A DNA stretch of 64,000 nt from Astragalus membranaceus (Eukaryota; Streptophyta; Magnoliopsida; Fabales; Fabaceae), in contig CM076851.1 in the NCBI GenBank assembly GCA_039519185.1, forward strand, positions 54,232,751-54,296,750. The letters run 5' to 3'. Shown here piece after piece: positions 45,084 to 59,000 of this stretch. How positions within the stretch are numbered: the stretch's first letter is position 1; each line of letters starts with the position of its first letter. Below the pieces are notes generated by a model. It was not told where the DNA came from, did not search any database, and saw only the letters and a list, made by a program, of their open reading frames with translations. The translations under genes and the position numbers were made by a program.

Positions 45084-45598
45084 TTTCAACAGAAAATTTG
45101 ATTTTTTTTTTTGCTATCATTTTTTAGCGGTCTTTTTTGACACCAAAAGTTTCCAATACTCTTGACACATTGTTAAGGTAGTTTACTATTGTGGTTAATT
45201 CAGTTTAATAGGTAGTTGATAAGTGGGTGACTCATTAACCATTAATTGAAATCAATTAATCAGGAATTTGTAGCTAACTATGACTTTTAAGCATTCAAGT
45301 CTGTATGTACGTAGTTGAACACCTGAAAATCGTAGTTATTAAGTGCTAAAATTTGTGGTTAATTTAGTTTGGTTCATGGTTATTATAAAGAATCATAGTC
45401 GTATAGACATAGATCATACTCACGTGAGAGGTAGAGAATATACGTGTACTCATGAGGTAAAAGCTCATAAGGAATCATATTGATTGAAAACAATACAAAT
45501 TAAAGTGAGTTTATGATAGAAATAGGGTGTAGGATATTAAAAATAGGGTGTAAATAATGTGTCAAAAAAAAAAATAAATAAACTGATAAAAAAAGAAA
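45084..45598. other. A/T-rich stretch, nothing assigned
   Basis: No ORF, RNA gene or element end seen between the hAT target copy and the next hAT MITE. Confidence 0.5.
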
Positions 45599-45606
45599 AC
45601 AATAAT

Positions 45607-46183
45607 CAGGGACGGTGCCAGGATCCAGGATCGAATTGTTGCGGGGCACGAGTTAGATAAAATTTATGCGAATATATATAACATCAAATTTACTTAAAAT
45701 CCAAAAAATATTAGTTACATTAATAGTTTATAAAACACATAATGTCTCTTTTGTATGCCACAAAAATCATCTATAATCGAGTTTACACAAAAATCATCTA
45801 TATTCGTTACATTAATAGTCTATTAAAACACATAATGACTCTTTTATATGAATATATATTCTTAAGTATATAGACCTAATTTTATGTAAAAAAAAGTATA
45901 AAACTCCTTATTTGTTCCAAAAAAAAGTATAGAACTAATTTATAGAATTGAATATGGATTGAACTGAAGGCTTAAAAAGCAAGCCCTAAAGAAGCAACGC
46001 ACTACTGGCATTCTTGCACCAACTTACCATATTTTTTGTGTGGAATAGTTATGTTTTTGGTGGAAGCCACCAATTTACATATAATCATAGAAGATGTTAT
46101 TTATTATATATTAGTATACAAAAAATTAATATCAAACAGGGGGAGCTGGAGCGCCTGCAATGGAGTACATAGCTCCGTCCCTG
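45607..46183. mobile_element. hAT-type MITE
   Basis: A 577-bp non-coding element with ends CAGGGACGGTGCC and (inverted) CAGGGACGGAGCT. The flanking 8-mers are ACAATAAT (45599-45606) and GCAATAAT (46184-46191), matching at 7 of 8. The interior is A/T-rich. Confidence 0.82.
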
Positions 46184-46278
46184 GCAATAATAAGATAAAA
46201 CAATTAAAAAAAGGGTGGGGGGAATCACGGGTAAGAAAACAGTGGGAGTTAATATCCCTAAATCTCAAATTGAGACAT

Positions 46279-47243
<965 letters not shown>

Positions 47244-47350
47244 AGTAGCACTAGCCTTATTGCATTGCATGAAATGCATTTATCTTTTTGCATGTAATCC
47301 TCTTAGTGTCTCTCCTACTATAAATAAGAGCTCATATGAATGCACTACCA
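47244..47350. other. Short LTR-like fragment
   Basis: 'ctactataaataagagctc' at about 47317-47335 resembles the TATA/R region of copia LTRs, but no ends are found. Confidence 0.3.
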
Positions 47351-47958
47351 TCAATCAAAGTAATAGAAACCAAAGTGTGTGTTCTTAAATAGAGTGTCTT
47401 GTTTTTTTCTGTTTCTGAACCATCCAATTTCTAAACTACAAAGTTTGTGGATGGATCTCGAATTCCAATAAATTACGAATTTGCAGTGATGGTTCCATAG
47501 ATTTACACCTTCACCATCCCCGAAACCACGTCTAATGAAAGCATTGAACCACCCCTTCTCATTCACATCATCGCTACAAACATAAGATCCCGGCACCATA
47601 GAGTCATTCTTCCCTCCCAACATAGGATCAGTAGTTATAAGAAAGGAGAAAGATCGTCGTATCTATGAGTCAACGTCCCTCTCCATCTAGCATTCTTATC
47701 CACCAAAAACTGCCACTTCCATTTAGACAAAAGAACACAATTGAAAAGTTCAATATTTTTTATACCAAGACCACCCTCCTTCTTGAGTTTGCACACCTTT
47801 GAATCTTTAACCCCCCACAAAAAGTCTCTTTGAATCTTGATAATTGAGTTAATCACCACCTTTGGAGCCTTGTAAAAAGAGAAGAAATAAAGAGGTATAG
47901 TATTTAAGACCAAATTAATAAGAGTTCCCCGGCCTCTAATAAAAAGATGTCGACCTTT
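47351..47958 (-). pseudogene. LINE reverse transcriptase, 3' piece
   Basis: The minus strand encodes the thumb/C-terminal part of a plant L1-type ORF2: RGTLINLVLNTIPLYFFSFYKAP, IQRDFLWGV, GGLGIKNIELFN, LLSKWKWQFLVD, and then in another frame a WFNAFIRRGFGDGEGVNLW segment like the zf-RVT region. A frameshift near 47630 separates the two parts. The 5' side continues at 49210 after a solo LTR insertion. Confidence 0.85.
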
Positions 47959-49209
47959 TGATGTGTCCATATTTGCATCATATTTTCATCGTTTTATTCA
48001 TGCATTTTTAGTTTAATTAGTCATGAGTTATTTAGTTTTGTTTAATCTTTTATGTTGAATTGGATAATTGCATTTGGTATGTTGTGTTTTGTAGGAAATG
48101 AGCATTTTAGTGTTGGAAAGTGGCTTGGATGAGTTGATATGGAGCTAGGAGTCATTTTGGAAGAAATTGGATGAAAAAGAAACAAATAGATCGATCCACC
48201 ACCTGGGTGTGTTTCGCGCCACACCCTGCTGTGGAAATTTTAAGTGCTGTGGCGAAACACCACCTGGGTGTGTTTCGCGCCACACCCTGCTGCTGCAGTT
48301 TCAAATTTTAGCGTTTTTAACTTAGTTTTTGGGTTGTTTTGGGCCCTTTTTGTGCCTAAGTATAAATAGAAATTAGAAATACTTACCTAGGGTTCTGAAC
48401 TTCAGATTGGAGAGGAGCTTTAGAGGCAAGGATCAAGAATCTTCATCTTCTTTTCTTCTCAAAAATTCTGGTTTGAATGTTTCTTAACCCCTTCCATGGA
48501 TTATTACTTAGACATGATTGAGTAGTTTTCTATTTCTAGGATTGGGTACATCCCTTGGTATGTTTATGAGAACAAATTGAACTATTCCCCCCCCCTTTAT
48601 TAAATTTGATCATGCTTTGATTCTATCATTATTGTGTTTTACTCTTGTGAATTTGTTGGCCACTTATTTGCATTTCATAGATAATTAGGGAAGAACTGAG
48701 AGGTGAACCTAATTGTTGGATCTATAAGGATTGAACTTGAGACCAAAATCACGAAAGTAGGTTTAGTCTTTCAAGGAACCAGTGAATTATCATAGAGCTT
48801 AATGGGTTTAGTTTGAATTCAATTACCACGAAAGTAGGAATTGTTTCAATTGAGCACGGTTTTTGTTACTCGAGAGAGAACATTAACTTCCTTAGGATAA
48901 TTTCACCTTCAAAGAGGATCAAAGTTAATAAAAGAAAAATTAATTTGCAATCATAAATAATCCTTGTGGAAATCCCAATCCTAGGACCCCTTCCTATCTT
49001 ATAACAACAAACCTTATTTTCTTGCAGTTTTAGATTCTAATTGATTTTTCACTATTTCGTTATTACAATTTCTCTTCAAATTAATTAAACCCTTTTCCTT
49101 CTTAAGTTAATTAGATTATAATTAGTTGGTACTCAAAAATCACAGTCCCTGTGGATTCGATCTTTTTACTACTTGACGAAAACCGTACACTTGCGGATTT
49201 CACGCATCA
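47959..49209 (+). mobile_element. Solo LTR inserted in the LINE
   Basis: 1251 bp bounded by TGATGTG and GCATCA, with target duplication CCTTT (47954-47958 and 49210-49214) that restores LINE continuity when removed. A plus-strand TATA box TATAAATAG is at 48361-48369. No internal region, primer site or ORF is present. A 35-bp string 'ccacctgggtgtgtttcgcg...ctgctg' is duplicated at 48198 and 48260. Confidence 0.85.
48361..48369 (+). promoter_or_regulatory. TATA-like box of the solo LTR
   Basis: TATAAATAG, about 400 bp into the LTR, fits an LTR promoter and sets the plus orientation. Confidence 0.5.
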
Positions 49210-49576
49210 CCTTTCCAAGAAGCTAGCCTTTTGCGAAGCATGTCAATAACCGACTTCCAAGTAGTCGCACGTGTCAGATTGACTCCCACCGGAATACCCA
49301 GAAATTTAAACAGTATAGATTCCGTTCTACAATGGAGAAACGCCGAAGCGGAACTCAAAAAATCTTATAATTCAAAGATTCTCCAAATATGGTTTTGATA
49401 CTCCAAAGATTCTCCTTTGTTTACCCAAAAGAGTAGTATCATCCACAAATTGAACAACTGAATAGCAAAGATTGTCACCAACCTTATAATTCGTAAAGAA
49501 ACCAACGTCCACTGCCAAACAACAAGGGCTGACAAACATTCAGCTACAAGTAAAAATAAGAAAGGGGATAGGGGAT
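49210..49576 (-). pseudogene. LINE reverse transcriptase, middle piece
   Basis: The minus strand encodes the catalytic FVDD box (QFVDDTTLLG, around 49430-49450), then LGIPVGVNLTRATTWKSVIDM and LRKRLASWKG leading into the piece at 47958. Stops and shifts are present between motifs. It is bounded on both sides by later insertions. Confidence 0.82.
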
Positions 49577-52361
49577 TGTCATACCCTAATTTTGCCCGAC
49601 TAATTTAAAGTTTACTAGAAAATCCAAAATATTGTTTTTGTCGTTTATGTGTGTCGTTCCCAGTCGTGTATAAGCGTGTTACTTCTCATTGTGCGCGCGT
49701 GCGATTTTTAATAATGTACACATTTTTGTCCTCGTCGCGGACGCGTGTTCGCGTCTCGTTGTGTACGAGTGTTTATTTTGGTGCACGAGTTCGCGTATTC
49801 TCATCTGCAGCCGCGCGTTCGCGTCCCGTTGTGCACGGTGTTTTGTTTTGGTGTTTTGTTTTGGCGCTCGTTAATAATAGTTTTGTCTCTCTCTCTCTCT
49901 CTCTCTCACTTAACCAAAAAATGAAATAAAATCAAAATAAAGAGAGGAATGGTCAAACATGTCCAAGTCTATTTTTATTACAATAAATACAATAATCAAA
50001 GTTTACAAAACTTAATTACATTTAGAGACAAAAAAAAAGCAAAAAAGTAAAACAAAAAAGAGGGAGTATGCGCCCTCAGGTACATTCTCTTTGAGTAATA
50101 TGCTAAAACTAATTTCTTCTTGTTCCTTTGTTGCTTTTCCAATTTTGCACCAACAAGACAACTTTGCAGGCACCAACCTGCAAGTTGCTGCTCCTCCTCC
50201 TCTCCACCATACATGCTCTTTCCTCTTATATATAGTTCAAGCCAATACCTCTTTCTTGTGTAAAACACCTGTTGTGCCAAAACAAACAGATCACTGCCAC
50301 GCCTCTCAGCTCTCCCACACCAAGACAATCAGCCAAATGGCTATCAACAATAAACCATTCTCCACAAACACCACCAGCGTGTATACAACCAACAACAATA
50401 ATCAACAACTCCTCTATAAATAGGTCCCAACAAATAGAAAAAAGGGGGAGGAGGCAAACAGTAAGAAAGAAAAACCAGAAATCAAGACCAAAAATTAAGA
50501 AATCAGAAAAGAAAGGCAAAGAAAAAAGGAGTTTGAAGCTCCTGCCTCCACGTGGTGGTCACCACCGTGACCACCCAAAGCCACCCCCTCATGGCCAAAC
50601 CACCACATCACCACCCAGTAGCAGGCCAACCGAACCCCCTCTTCTCCCTCTCTCTCCACCGTAAGACACCAACACCACCATTTTCGCACCACAACGCCAC
50701 TAACAGCCACCACCGTGACCACCCAAAACCGCCACCCCATAGCCGAACCACCACATCACCACCCAACAACATACCAGCCGAACCCCTCTCTTCTCCCTCC
50801 CTGCACCGTGAACTCCATCCACAAAACCATCATCTCCATCGTCCTTTCTCCCATCGCTCCCTCCACCTCTCACCGTCGCCTCACCACCTTACACCACCTC
50901 TACCGACACAATCTCCATGAACCTCACCCTCTCACTCATCACCCCCTCACGTTTTTTACTCCACCGTCGCCTCCACCCTCACCGTAGCCAACCAAAACCA
51001 CTGTTAACCATCGACAACCTCCCCAGCGACCACCAAACCTCACCTCCTCACCACCGTCAAGCGCGAACCGAACGATTGATCCTCCCACCCTCCACGCCGT
51101 CGCCGTAAGCAGCTTCGCGAGCACCTCTGCAGCCCCCCACTGCGATCGATCGACTCCGGCAAACCTCCCTTTCGCCGTCGTCAAGTCACCACCCCATCGC
51201 CATCGTACCCTCTCCCCCCCCCCCCCCCGCGAACGCAGCCGTGTTCAAACTGCGCCGTGAACAGGCACCATCGCGCGTCATCCCTCTCGCCGGCAATCGT
51301 CTTCTCTCCCTCTTGATGTCGTCTCCTCACCATCGAACCACTGGCGCACCAACGCCCTCTCCGGCGAAAAACCACCGCCGTGGACAAACCACCGCCTATT
51401 TCCCTCTTTCTCTCAAAAGCTCCTTTCTCTCTCCAAGTATGTGTGTGCGGCGCCCAAATGGAAATTAGGTTTCCAGCAACCTAATTTACCTTACATACAT
51501 TTCACCATCTTTATTTCTTATTATTATAATTTCCTTTTATTATATTTTTGTTAAACTTAAAATAACCAGACCTCTACGCACACCCCCTTTTAAAATGCAG
51601 CACCCTGCTGCTAACTGCACATCCCGTTTTTTTAATAACACCCCTGCTGGTAATTGCACCTTCTTTTTACTATTATAACCCATCGTGTTTTTGTTACATC
51701 ATAATGCTTCTAAACCAGTATTTTTCAAACAATTAAACTCACAAAAATGGGTTGTTACTAATGGTCACTCTGAGTTTAGCTTGTTTGACCGTTAGTTGCA
51801 GTTTTGGTTTTCAAACGGGCTATGAGTGGTGACCACTCTGAGTTTCACTTGTTTGGTCATTACAAATGTCTATCCCAATTTCAAAATACCTAAAAAACAC
51901 CAACACACAAATTTTTTCTACCCAAGAACTACGTGTGGTTTGATTCTCTACCAGGAGATACGTAGGAGCAGAGGGCGGCCGACCTCTGTCAATTGCATTA
52001 ATAACAAAACCTTTTTTTTTTCTTTTAATTCATTTCTCTCCCATTTCTCAAAAAGTACAAAAAACAACTAACCGTTTATCGAGTCTTTTTTTATTAGTAT
52101 TATTATAAGGATAAAATCATTATTTTTGAATTAATAGATGTTTACACATTTAGTTAAAAGGTAACCTTCCTTAGGAAGGATGTCGTACGGTGCTAATACC
52201 ATCCCTACGCATAAACGACTTCCGAGCCTAAACCTGGTCCGCAAAACCCCCTTATCCACTCAATAGGGATTTTCCAATGTTTGCCCTTAAACTAAGCTTT
52301 GGTGGCGGCTTCATTTCAAGAACTTCGAAGAATCCCTCCTCCGGATTTTTCGGTCGCTACA
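49577..52361 (+). repeat. 5' LTR of the non-coding Ogre-like element
   Basis: A 2785-bp LTR with a (CT)n tract at about 49884-49907, TATA box CTATAAATAG (50414-50423), a ~900-bp CCACC/CACCAC-rich GC-rich block (50540-51440), a C16-like run near 51216-51230, and 'cactctgagttt' repeated at 51764 and 51834. The conserved 3' end reads GGTCGCTACA. It is longer than the other LTR by 58 bp because of microsatellite and small indel differences. Confidence 0.9.
50414..50423 (+). promoter_or_regulatory. TATA box in the 5' LTR of the non-coding element
   Basis: CTATAAATAG lies about 840 bp into the LTR, just before a purine-rich stretch and the GC-rich block. The equivalent in the 3' LTR is near 59817-59826. 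Confidence 0.65.
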
Positions 52362-52363
52362 GC

Positions 52364-52381
52364 TGGTGACTTCACTGGGGA
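52364..52381 (+). other. Primer-binding site of the non-coding element
   Basis: TGGTGACTTCACTGGGGA, two bases (GC) after the LTR. It matches the Ogre tRNA-Arg site at 15 of 18 positions. Confidence 0.85.
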
Positions 52382-53469
52382 CAAATTAAGAGAGTCAAGC
52401 CTAGTTAACTAAATGTGTAAGTATTTGTTAATTTTATATTTTGTTTTTACCCTTAACGCTTATATTTGCATGTCTATTGTATTTATTTGTTTCTTTGCTT
52501 TATTGAACCTTAGGGTAGAAGACCCTTGTATTATTATATGTATTTCTTTTACAGCTTGGGTAGTCTAGGTATTATACCCATATCACACACGTCACTTACA
52601 CATGTTTAATCACACACTTCTGAGTGGGGCCTTACACCCGGGTCTGAAAATAGCCTAGGACGAGTGGAGATTATTAGTGACAGTCATTCTGGATTTTATC
52701 TGTCTGACTCTCATGAAAATCTCAGCCAGAGTACGCTCTTTTATGGTATCCCACACCAGGTAGCTCGCTATCGTTGTGGATCATATCATGGAGGGGATTT
52801 TAGCTCTGGAGACCTTTGTGGGGAAGTGAATAGAGCCACTTGAGAGATTGATCACATAAGTGACCCTAGACCATGTTAAAAATCCGAATTTAGACATGAC
52901 CCACCTAGGACACGGGGGCACTATACTTACCCTCTCTATTAATCTGGTTAGCGGTTCTCCACAAATAAAATCACTCAAAAAAAAAACATTTTCATGCTTC
53001 TTTCTTTTATTTCCATGCACATGAGGCGACATCATCATACCCAAAAAAATCATCACGCATTTCATTCATCTCCCTTGTTGCCCATGTACAACAAACATCC
53101 ATATGTTCATGCATTATACTTTTTTCAAAAGAAACATATAAAAAAATCACCGCACATTCATAATAAAACCATTCTTTTCACATGCGGCCCATTATCATTG
53201 CATTACTATACATCTCATCATCCGGAAAATAACAAAAATATTTTTGTGTTTGTCCAAATTGCATCATCTTGCATATCCATATAGAAAAATATATATCACC
53301 TTGATATTACAAAAAAGATATGTTCATTACTCCTCTTCATGCATAGAAAAATAAAAAATAAAATAAAAGCTCTTCATTCCCAACCACCTCAAATGCAATA
53401 GTCATCTAGCATGCAAAATAAAAGAAAATAATAAAATAAATTCATCTTTCTCGCATTATTCATCATCAT

Positions 53470-54740
53470 ATTGCATTGCCTCCAAAAAATCATTTTAGAT
53501 AGTTAATATTTTCAAGTGATTATTCATTCACATTCCTCGCATCTGCATCATGCAACATTATTCGTTCATTCATACATTACATTTTTTTCATAAAAAAGAA
53601 AAGAATAAAAAAACATGATCACAATTAAAAAAAATTGTGATAAATAATTGAATATCTCATTTAGCATTCATTTCCATTCATTCATAACCATTCATAACAA
53701 TCATCATCAAATAATATAGGCATTTCATCATTTGCACCATCATGAAATGCATGTAAGAAAAACATAGCCTTCACACACCCTTTCACTCATCCTAAATTTT
53801 TTTTTGCTGTTTCATTAAATCATCCATACGCCGTTTCATCCACGCATCATTTATACGTTGTTTCAACATGCATCATTCCAAAGATTATGTCATCATTTTC
53901 GCATCATTCAAAGATACGTATTCAGCATTTCATTCTGATACATGGAAGAGGCTCTGCATCGGTTACGTGCTACATTGCCTCCAAAAATTATTTAGAATAA
54001 CTGACATTTCCAAGTGACTATTCATGCACGCATTCGCATATGCATTTTCGTCATTTATCACCATGTGTTCCTTCATGCATTAGGACACAAGGGGGCGTTT
54101 AACTTGATTATTCTTGTTTCACGCAATAGTTAGTCTTTAAACTAGAAAATAAAAAATCATCATGCATTCATAATAGAATACAGTCATTTTTTTCATCCCA
54201 TTATCATGGTACCAACATGCATCTCATCGTCTAGAAAATAACAAAATATCTTTATTTGTCTAAATTACTTCATCTTGCATAGCCATACGCCAAAAATGGG
54301 AAAATAGTATCACCTTGATATTATAAAAAAAATTACATTCATTCATTATTTCATTCAAACACATTACTCCTCTTCATGCATCATAAAAAAATAATAAAAA
54401 ATAAAAGTTCTTTATCACAAACCACCTCAAACACATCAGTCATCCATGCATGAGTCATTTTCTAAATAAAAAAAAAACAAGAAGTCATTCATCGTCCAAA
54501 ATATATTTCAGTTAGCAATAAACGACGATCTGCATTATCAGCATACTATATTGTCTTCAAAAAGTCAAAAAAATCGTTTAAAATAGCTGATCTTTCCAGG
54601 AGATCATTCCCTTCAGACATTTCACGCATTTGCGTTTTCATCATACATATCCATCATCACGTGCATTACATTTTTTTCTAGAAAAGAGTAGAAAACAATC
54701 ATGAGCACAATTTTAAAAATTGTGAACATTTTTCATGTAT
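53470..54740 (+). repeat. Degenerate long direct repeats in the body
   Basis: A unit beginning 'attgcctccaaaaa(t)...tttcaagtgattattcat' occurs at about 53474, 53968 and 54546. A second unit with 'cttcatcttgcata...caccttgatatta' and 'cattactcctcttcatgcat' occurs near 53220-53400 and again near 54200-54440, about 1 kb apart. Confidence 0.75.
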
Positions 54741-57419
54741 TTCCATTCATTCATTCACGCATTTGCATCATGCATATACATTATCACGTGTTCATCCATA
54801 CAAAAAACATGAGCATTACCTTTTTCAAAAATTTTGATGAGAGATGAGGCGAGGTTGAGTATTCCTCTTTGGAAAAGCTTAGCTTTACTAAACAAGGTCG
54901 AACTTAGTTTCAAACTCAATGTGTTTTGAGACACTCCATTTCCAAAAATTTCTAATGTTTGCAGCTCGTCCACAATTTTTGTCAGCAAGATGATACATCT
55001 CATCCATCCCATGATACAATATCAAAATGGTCCATTTTGTTAGCTGATGTGTTATTAAAAATTTCTTCTATCATGTCTCTAACTATGTTAACTCGCTGTG
55101 GAGCATTCTTATGGTGAACTTGTATGAAACGTGCATTTATTCTTGTCTGGGTCAGTTAATGTCCACATCTTTCCATCTTATCATCATCCCTTTACACGTC
55201 CAGTCCCACCCCGACCACCCAGTGCATATTCCCCCACACAACCTAGTTAACTATATGGCTTGTGTCCCAATGATGAAATTTCATGAGCTAACACTTTAGG
55301 CCCCATGCAGGGGCAAATTTGTGATCACTAGATATTTTGTCAACATTGTATTCCCTGGGTGCAAGTCCTTTACAAGAAATGAATTAAAAAGCCTGTTAGG
55401 TTGAAAACTTGCGAGAGCAACCTAAGTAAAAATTAGGGCAAATAAAAGAAATAAAGAGAAAAAAAGCGGATATATAAAATAAATAATTTTGGTCCTTGAA
55501 TTAATTTTGGTGAAAACAAGCAATCATGATTTGAAATGAAGTTTGGTCGCCTTCCCGTACCCAAAAAAAAGGGGTTCTTTACTACCCCTTTGAGCCAAAA
55601 AAAAAATCAAAAAAATCTTTCAGTCACCCTAGACAAGGATCAATTCCACATCAAAAATGGTGTGTCACTTTTATCACCTCACTCTACTAAAAAAAAAAAG
55701 AAGAAAAAAAAAGATCACAAAAAAAAAGTGAAATTCAAAAAAGATGATTGAAAAAGAAATCCTCAGAGAAAAAGGCAAAAGTAGTAGAAATTGTGAGCTG
55801 ATACATAAAATCACCAAACACCTAAGATATCCTTGTCCGAATAAACCCACAAACACCTCCTTAGGCCGAATTCTCATTTCTTCCACAAAACCCAAATCAT
55901 TGGCCTCCAGCACTTCTCTGAACCTACTTATCTTTTAAAAGGTCATCGTATCAATAAACCATCAAACACCTCTCTGAGCCCATTTGAGCCTATACTCCAC
56001 AAGCCCATAACCATTGGCCACATTACCCATAACCTTTGACCACATTACAAACCCTTCTTTCATAAACCCCTAACCACTGGCCACGCTACAACCCTAACAA
56101 GTCCGTGCGGATCAATGGCTGATTGTTTTCGTTTTCTCAAAGATTTAGTTTTAGGACAAGTAAGTTTATTTATTTACAATATATTTGCTGGAAAAAAAAT
56201 CAAAAAAGAAAGTTAAAAAAAAATCAAAGGGGCTTGCACTCCAATATTCATTCAAATTGCACTGATATCAAGACAAGGTTTAGTGATCACCAAGTGAAAT
56301 TTTCATCGTATCAAAAACTCAGGATTATCATAGTCTGTGGGAGTCACCTTCAAAGGGCCAAAAGTTTAGACTAGGACCATCACCTAGATCCCAAAGTGGG
56401 GCATACCTTTCACCTTTCATGCTTCTTGAACTTGGGGAAAATGTCCGACATCCATCCCATTCATACACCACATCCAATCCATACCACCAATTCCAAAAAC
56501 CCATGACCCAAACTCAGTCACCTTTCACAACCCCACTAGAAGCAATAATTTGAAATACCATTCCAAAGTGGGGCAATCCCGTCACCCTTCACTCCACCTA
56601 AAATCGGGAAATTCGCCCTACACCTATGATATTCACATCCATAAGATCACACCAGGGAAATTTCTCAACCCACCATGCTAAATACAACCTTTTGCAAACT
56701 CTAGTCATGGCGGTCTCAATTCATTAGTTCCTCTACACCCCCTAACTGTTGTCATCACTAGACAGGGGCAAATTATTCACTCACCTTCACCGGTAGTCTA
56801 AATTGAGGCAGTCCCACATTTCTTGAGTTGGGGAGAACCTACCTTCCCTGACTTTGGCAAAAACCTGTCACGTGTCATATATGTCATACCCTGGATCAAG
56901 AACCAAGTTAACTGACTCATTCATTCATATTTGCACTATTATGCATATTTGCTAAACAATGCTTCAAAGAGAGAAAACACAAGTTAATAATGTGAAGTTG
57001 GAAACTCGCGTAGTTAACTTTGTAGACCTAAAATTCAATCATCATGGGACACCATAACGAAAGAACAATGTGAAGGAGCTTGCAAATGCAATCAAATACT
57101 TTTGCACATTAGTGTCTGGGAATGACAACCTCGAGATTACCAAAATTTGAATTCAAATCAAATCCAATAAATGATGATTCCGAAATTTTCACCTCTTTGC
57201 TTCTCGCATCAAAAGTCTCATTTCTCATCATTACAAAAGAATAAATATTTCTGCATCATCAACAAATCATAGCATAAATCATTCCACCATGCAATCATGC
57301 ATCAACCATAGCACCTACATCTAAGCAGTATATTTGCATTCACATGTCATCTACCGTCGCATAAGCGGCCTATCAATTTCGGTTTTCAACCAGCTTCAGC
57401 ATCCATCATTCACAGGCTT

Positions 57420-58330
57420 TTTGTAGTCAATTTACTTTCGCATCGCGCATTCATCACATTGCATACATGCATATAACACTTTTTTGCTCCGATAGACATG
57501 CCAAGTGCTGGTCTCATCATTGCCAAAAAACTTTCTACATCACCAATCATATCATTTGCTATGCATTCATGTGTTTCCTTTTATTCAACATAACGTTTGC
57601 ATCGAAGTATTCGCATTGCATGCATCAAGAAAAGAAGCAAAAATAAGTAAGAAAAAGCAAAAAGCAAAAAGAAAAATCCATCCCTTACATTCATCATCAC
57701 ACCAAAAATTAATCATTACAGTCACATTCATATCTCATACATCGTTTGTCAACTTTCCCATTCCATCGGTTACAACACCCATTGTCTGCCCCATTTCATT
57801 CATCATCAGATACCAATCATCGCACGTTCATCACATTGCATGCGTAATATTGGTTGCTTCGATAGATGTGCCAAGTGCCGGTCTCGTCGTTGCCCAAAAA
57901 AGAGGTTTTTTTTGTACCACTAATCATATCATGGTATCATGCATTCACATGTTTTCCTTCATTCACCATGGCATTTGCATCAAAGCATTACATGTGTATC
58001 ACATTCGCACTTTGCACTTCATACACTCATTATATACTAAGAAGAAAAAAAGACAAAAAAGCAAAAAGAGGAAAAATCGCTCGTTCCATTACATTCATCA
58101 TTCCACCAAAATTAATCAGCACAATCACATTCATATCTTATCTGCATTCACAGACGTTGTTTGTCAACCTCCATGTTCCATCAACTTCAACTCACATCAT
58201 CTGCCACATTTCATTCATCCCATCGGATACCTACAATCTCACATACCTATATTGCACGCATACATCATTCATTGCATTTTTAGGCATGCCAAATATAGAT
58301 AGCTTTTTTCCCTTCTCAGGTAAATGCATT
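57420..58330 (+). repeat. ~370-420 bp degenerate tandem units
   Basis: The anchor 'atgccaagtgctggtctc' (with variants) occurs at about 57497 and 57868, with a weaker form at 58283. In between, each unit repeats 'accaatcatatcat', 'cattcatgtgttttcctt', an A/G-rich 'aagaaaaagcaaaaag' run and 'catcattccaccaaaattaatca'. Confidence 0.75.
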
Positions 58331-58987
58331 CATTAGGTATGTTCTAGGAGGGTACGCCATGTATCAATCCCAATATTTTGTTCACTCAAACTCAGTGCTC
58401 CAAGCGTTGGTCTCATATCACAATTCAGAATCTCAGTACTCCTTCAGACCCCCAGCGATCACTTAGAGCCCAAGCGCTCCTTTAGACCAACAATGGTCCT
58501 TCAATCCAGATCGCACGCCGCATTATCGAGCAACCGACGGATCATCCGACCCCAGGTCCTTCAGACTAGCTGTGTCAGCCTAAAAAAACACAGTGCACGT
58601 CCTTCGTGGTCATATCAGTCCGGACCTGATCTTGACCCTAGCGACCACTCGAAAAAGGCCACCCCCAGACCGTATCACTAGTACCATTGCTAGTTCGCGC
58701 TCCATCAGACCCATTGGTCCATCAGGCTTAGGCATGCCCTTCAGACCACGTCGGTCCTTCAGTTTAACTCCAATCAATGCGCCAAGCATCGACTGCAATT
58801 AGAACATCAGAGCCCCAGTGCTCCTTCAGATCCCCGGTGATCCTTATTTACTTTTGTTCCGTGTCAACCCATTATTTTTCAATAATTTCTAAAAAATAGT
58901 CTTTACAAAATTAGTGTCTTTTTATCTTTATTTCAATTTTACTCGAGAAATTTGGAAACCCTTCATATTTCCTAGTAAAATATAAAT

Positions 58988-59000
58988 AAAGAGGGGCAGC
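58988..59000 (+). other. Polypurine tract of the non-coding element
   Basis: AAAGAGGGGCAGC directly precedes the 3' LTR start TGTCATACCC. It is identical to the Ogre tract at 2642-2654. Confidence 0.9.

Larger units (their letters stand above)
52362..59000 (+). other. Non-coding body of the Ogre-like element, built of degenerate repeats
   Basis: 6639 bp without retrotransposon protein motifs. The first part is leader-like. 53200-54740 consists of 'cattcatcatcatttgcat'-type A/T-rich sequence with long degenerate direct repeats. 55560-56900 has A-rich and 'ccaaagtggggcat' repeated strings. 57420-58330 holds ~370-bp degenerate units, and 58380-58850 repeats 'ctccttcagaccc'-like units. His/Ile-rich frames such as 57505-58302 come from the CAT repeats and are not considered genes. 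Confidence 0.8.

Noticed and set aside
57505..58302. His/Ile-rich 265-residue frame
   Set aside because: Product of CATTCATCATC-type repeats in a non-coding body; no family, no promoter.
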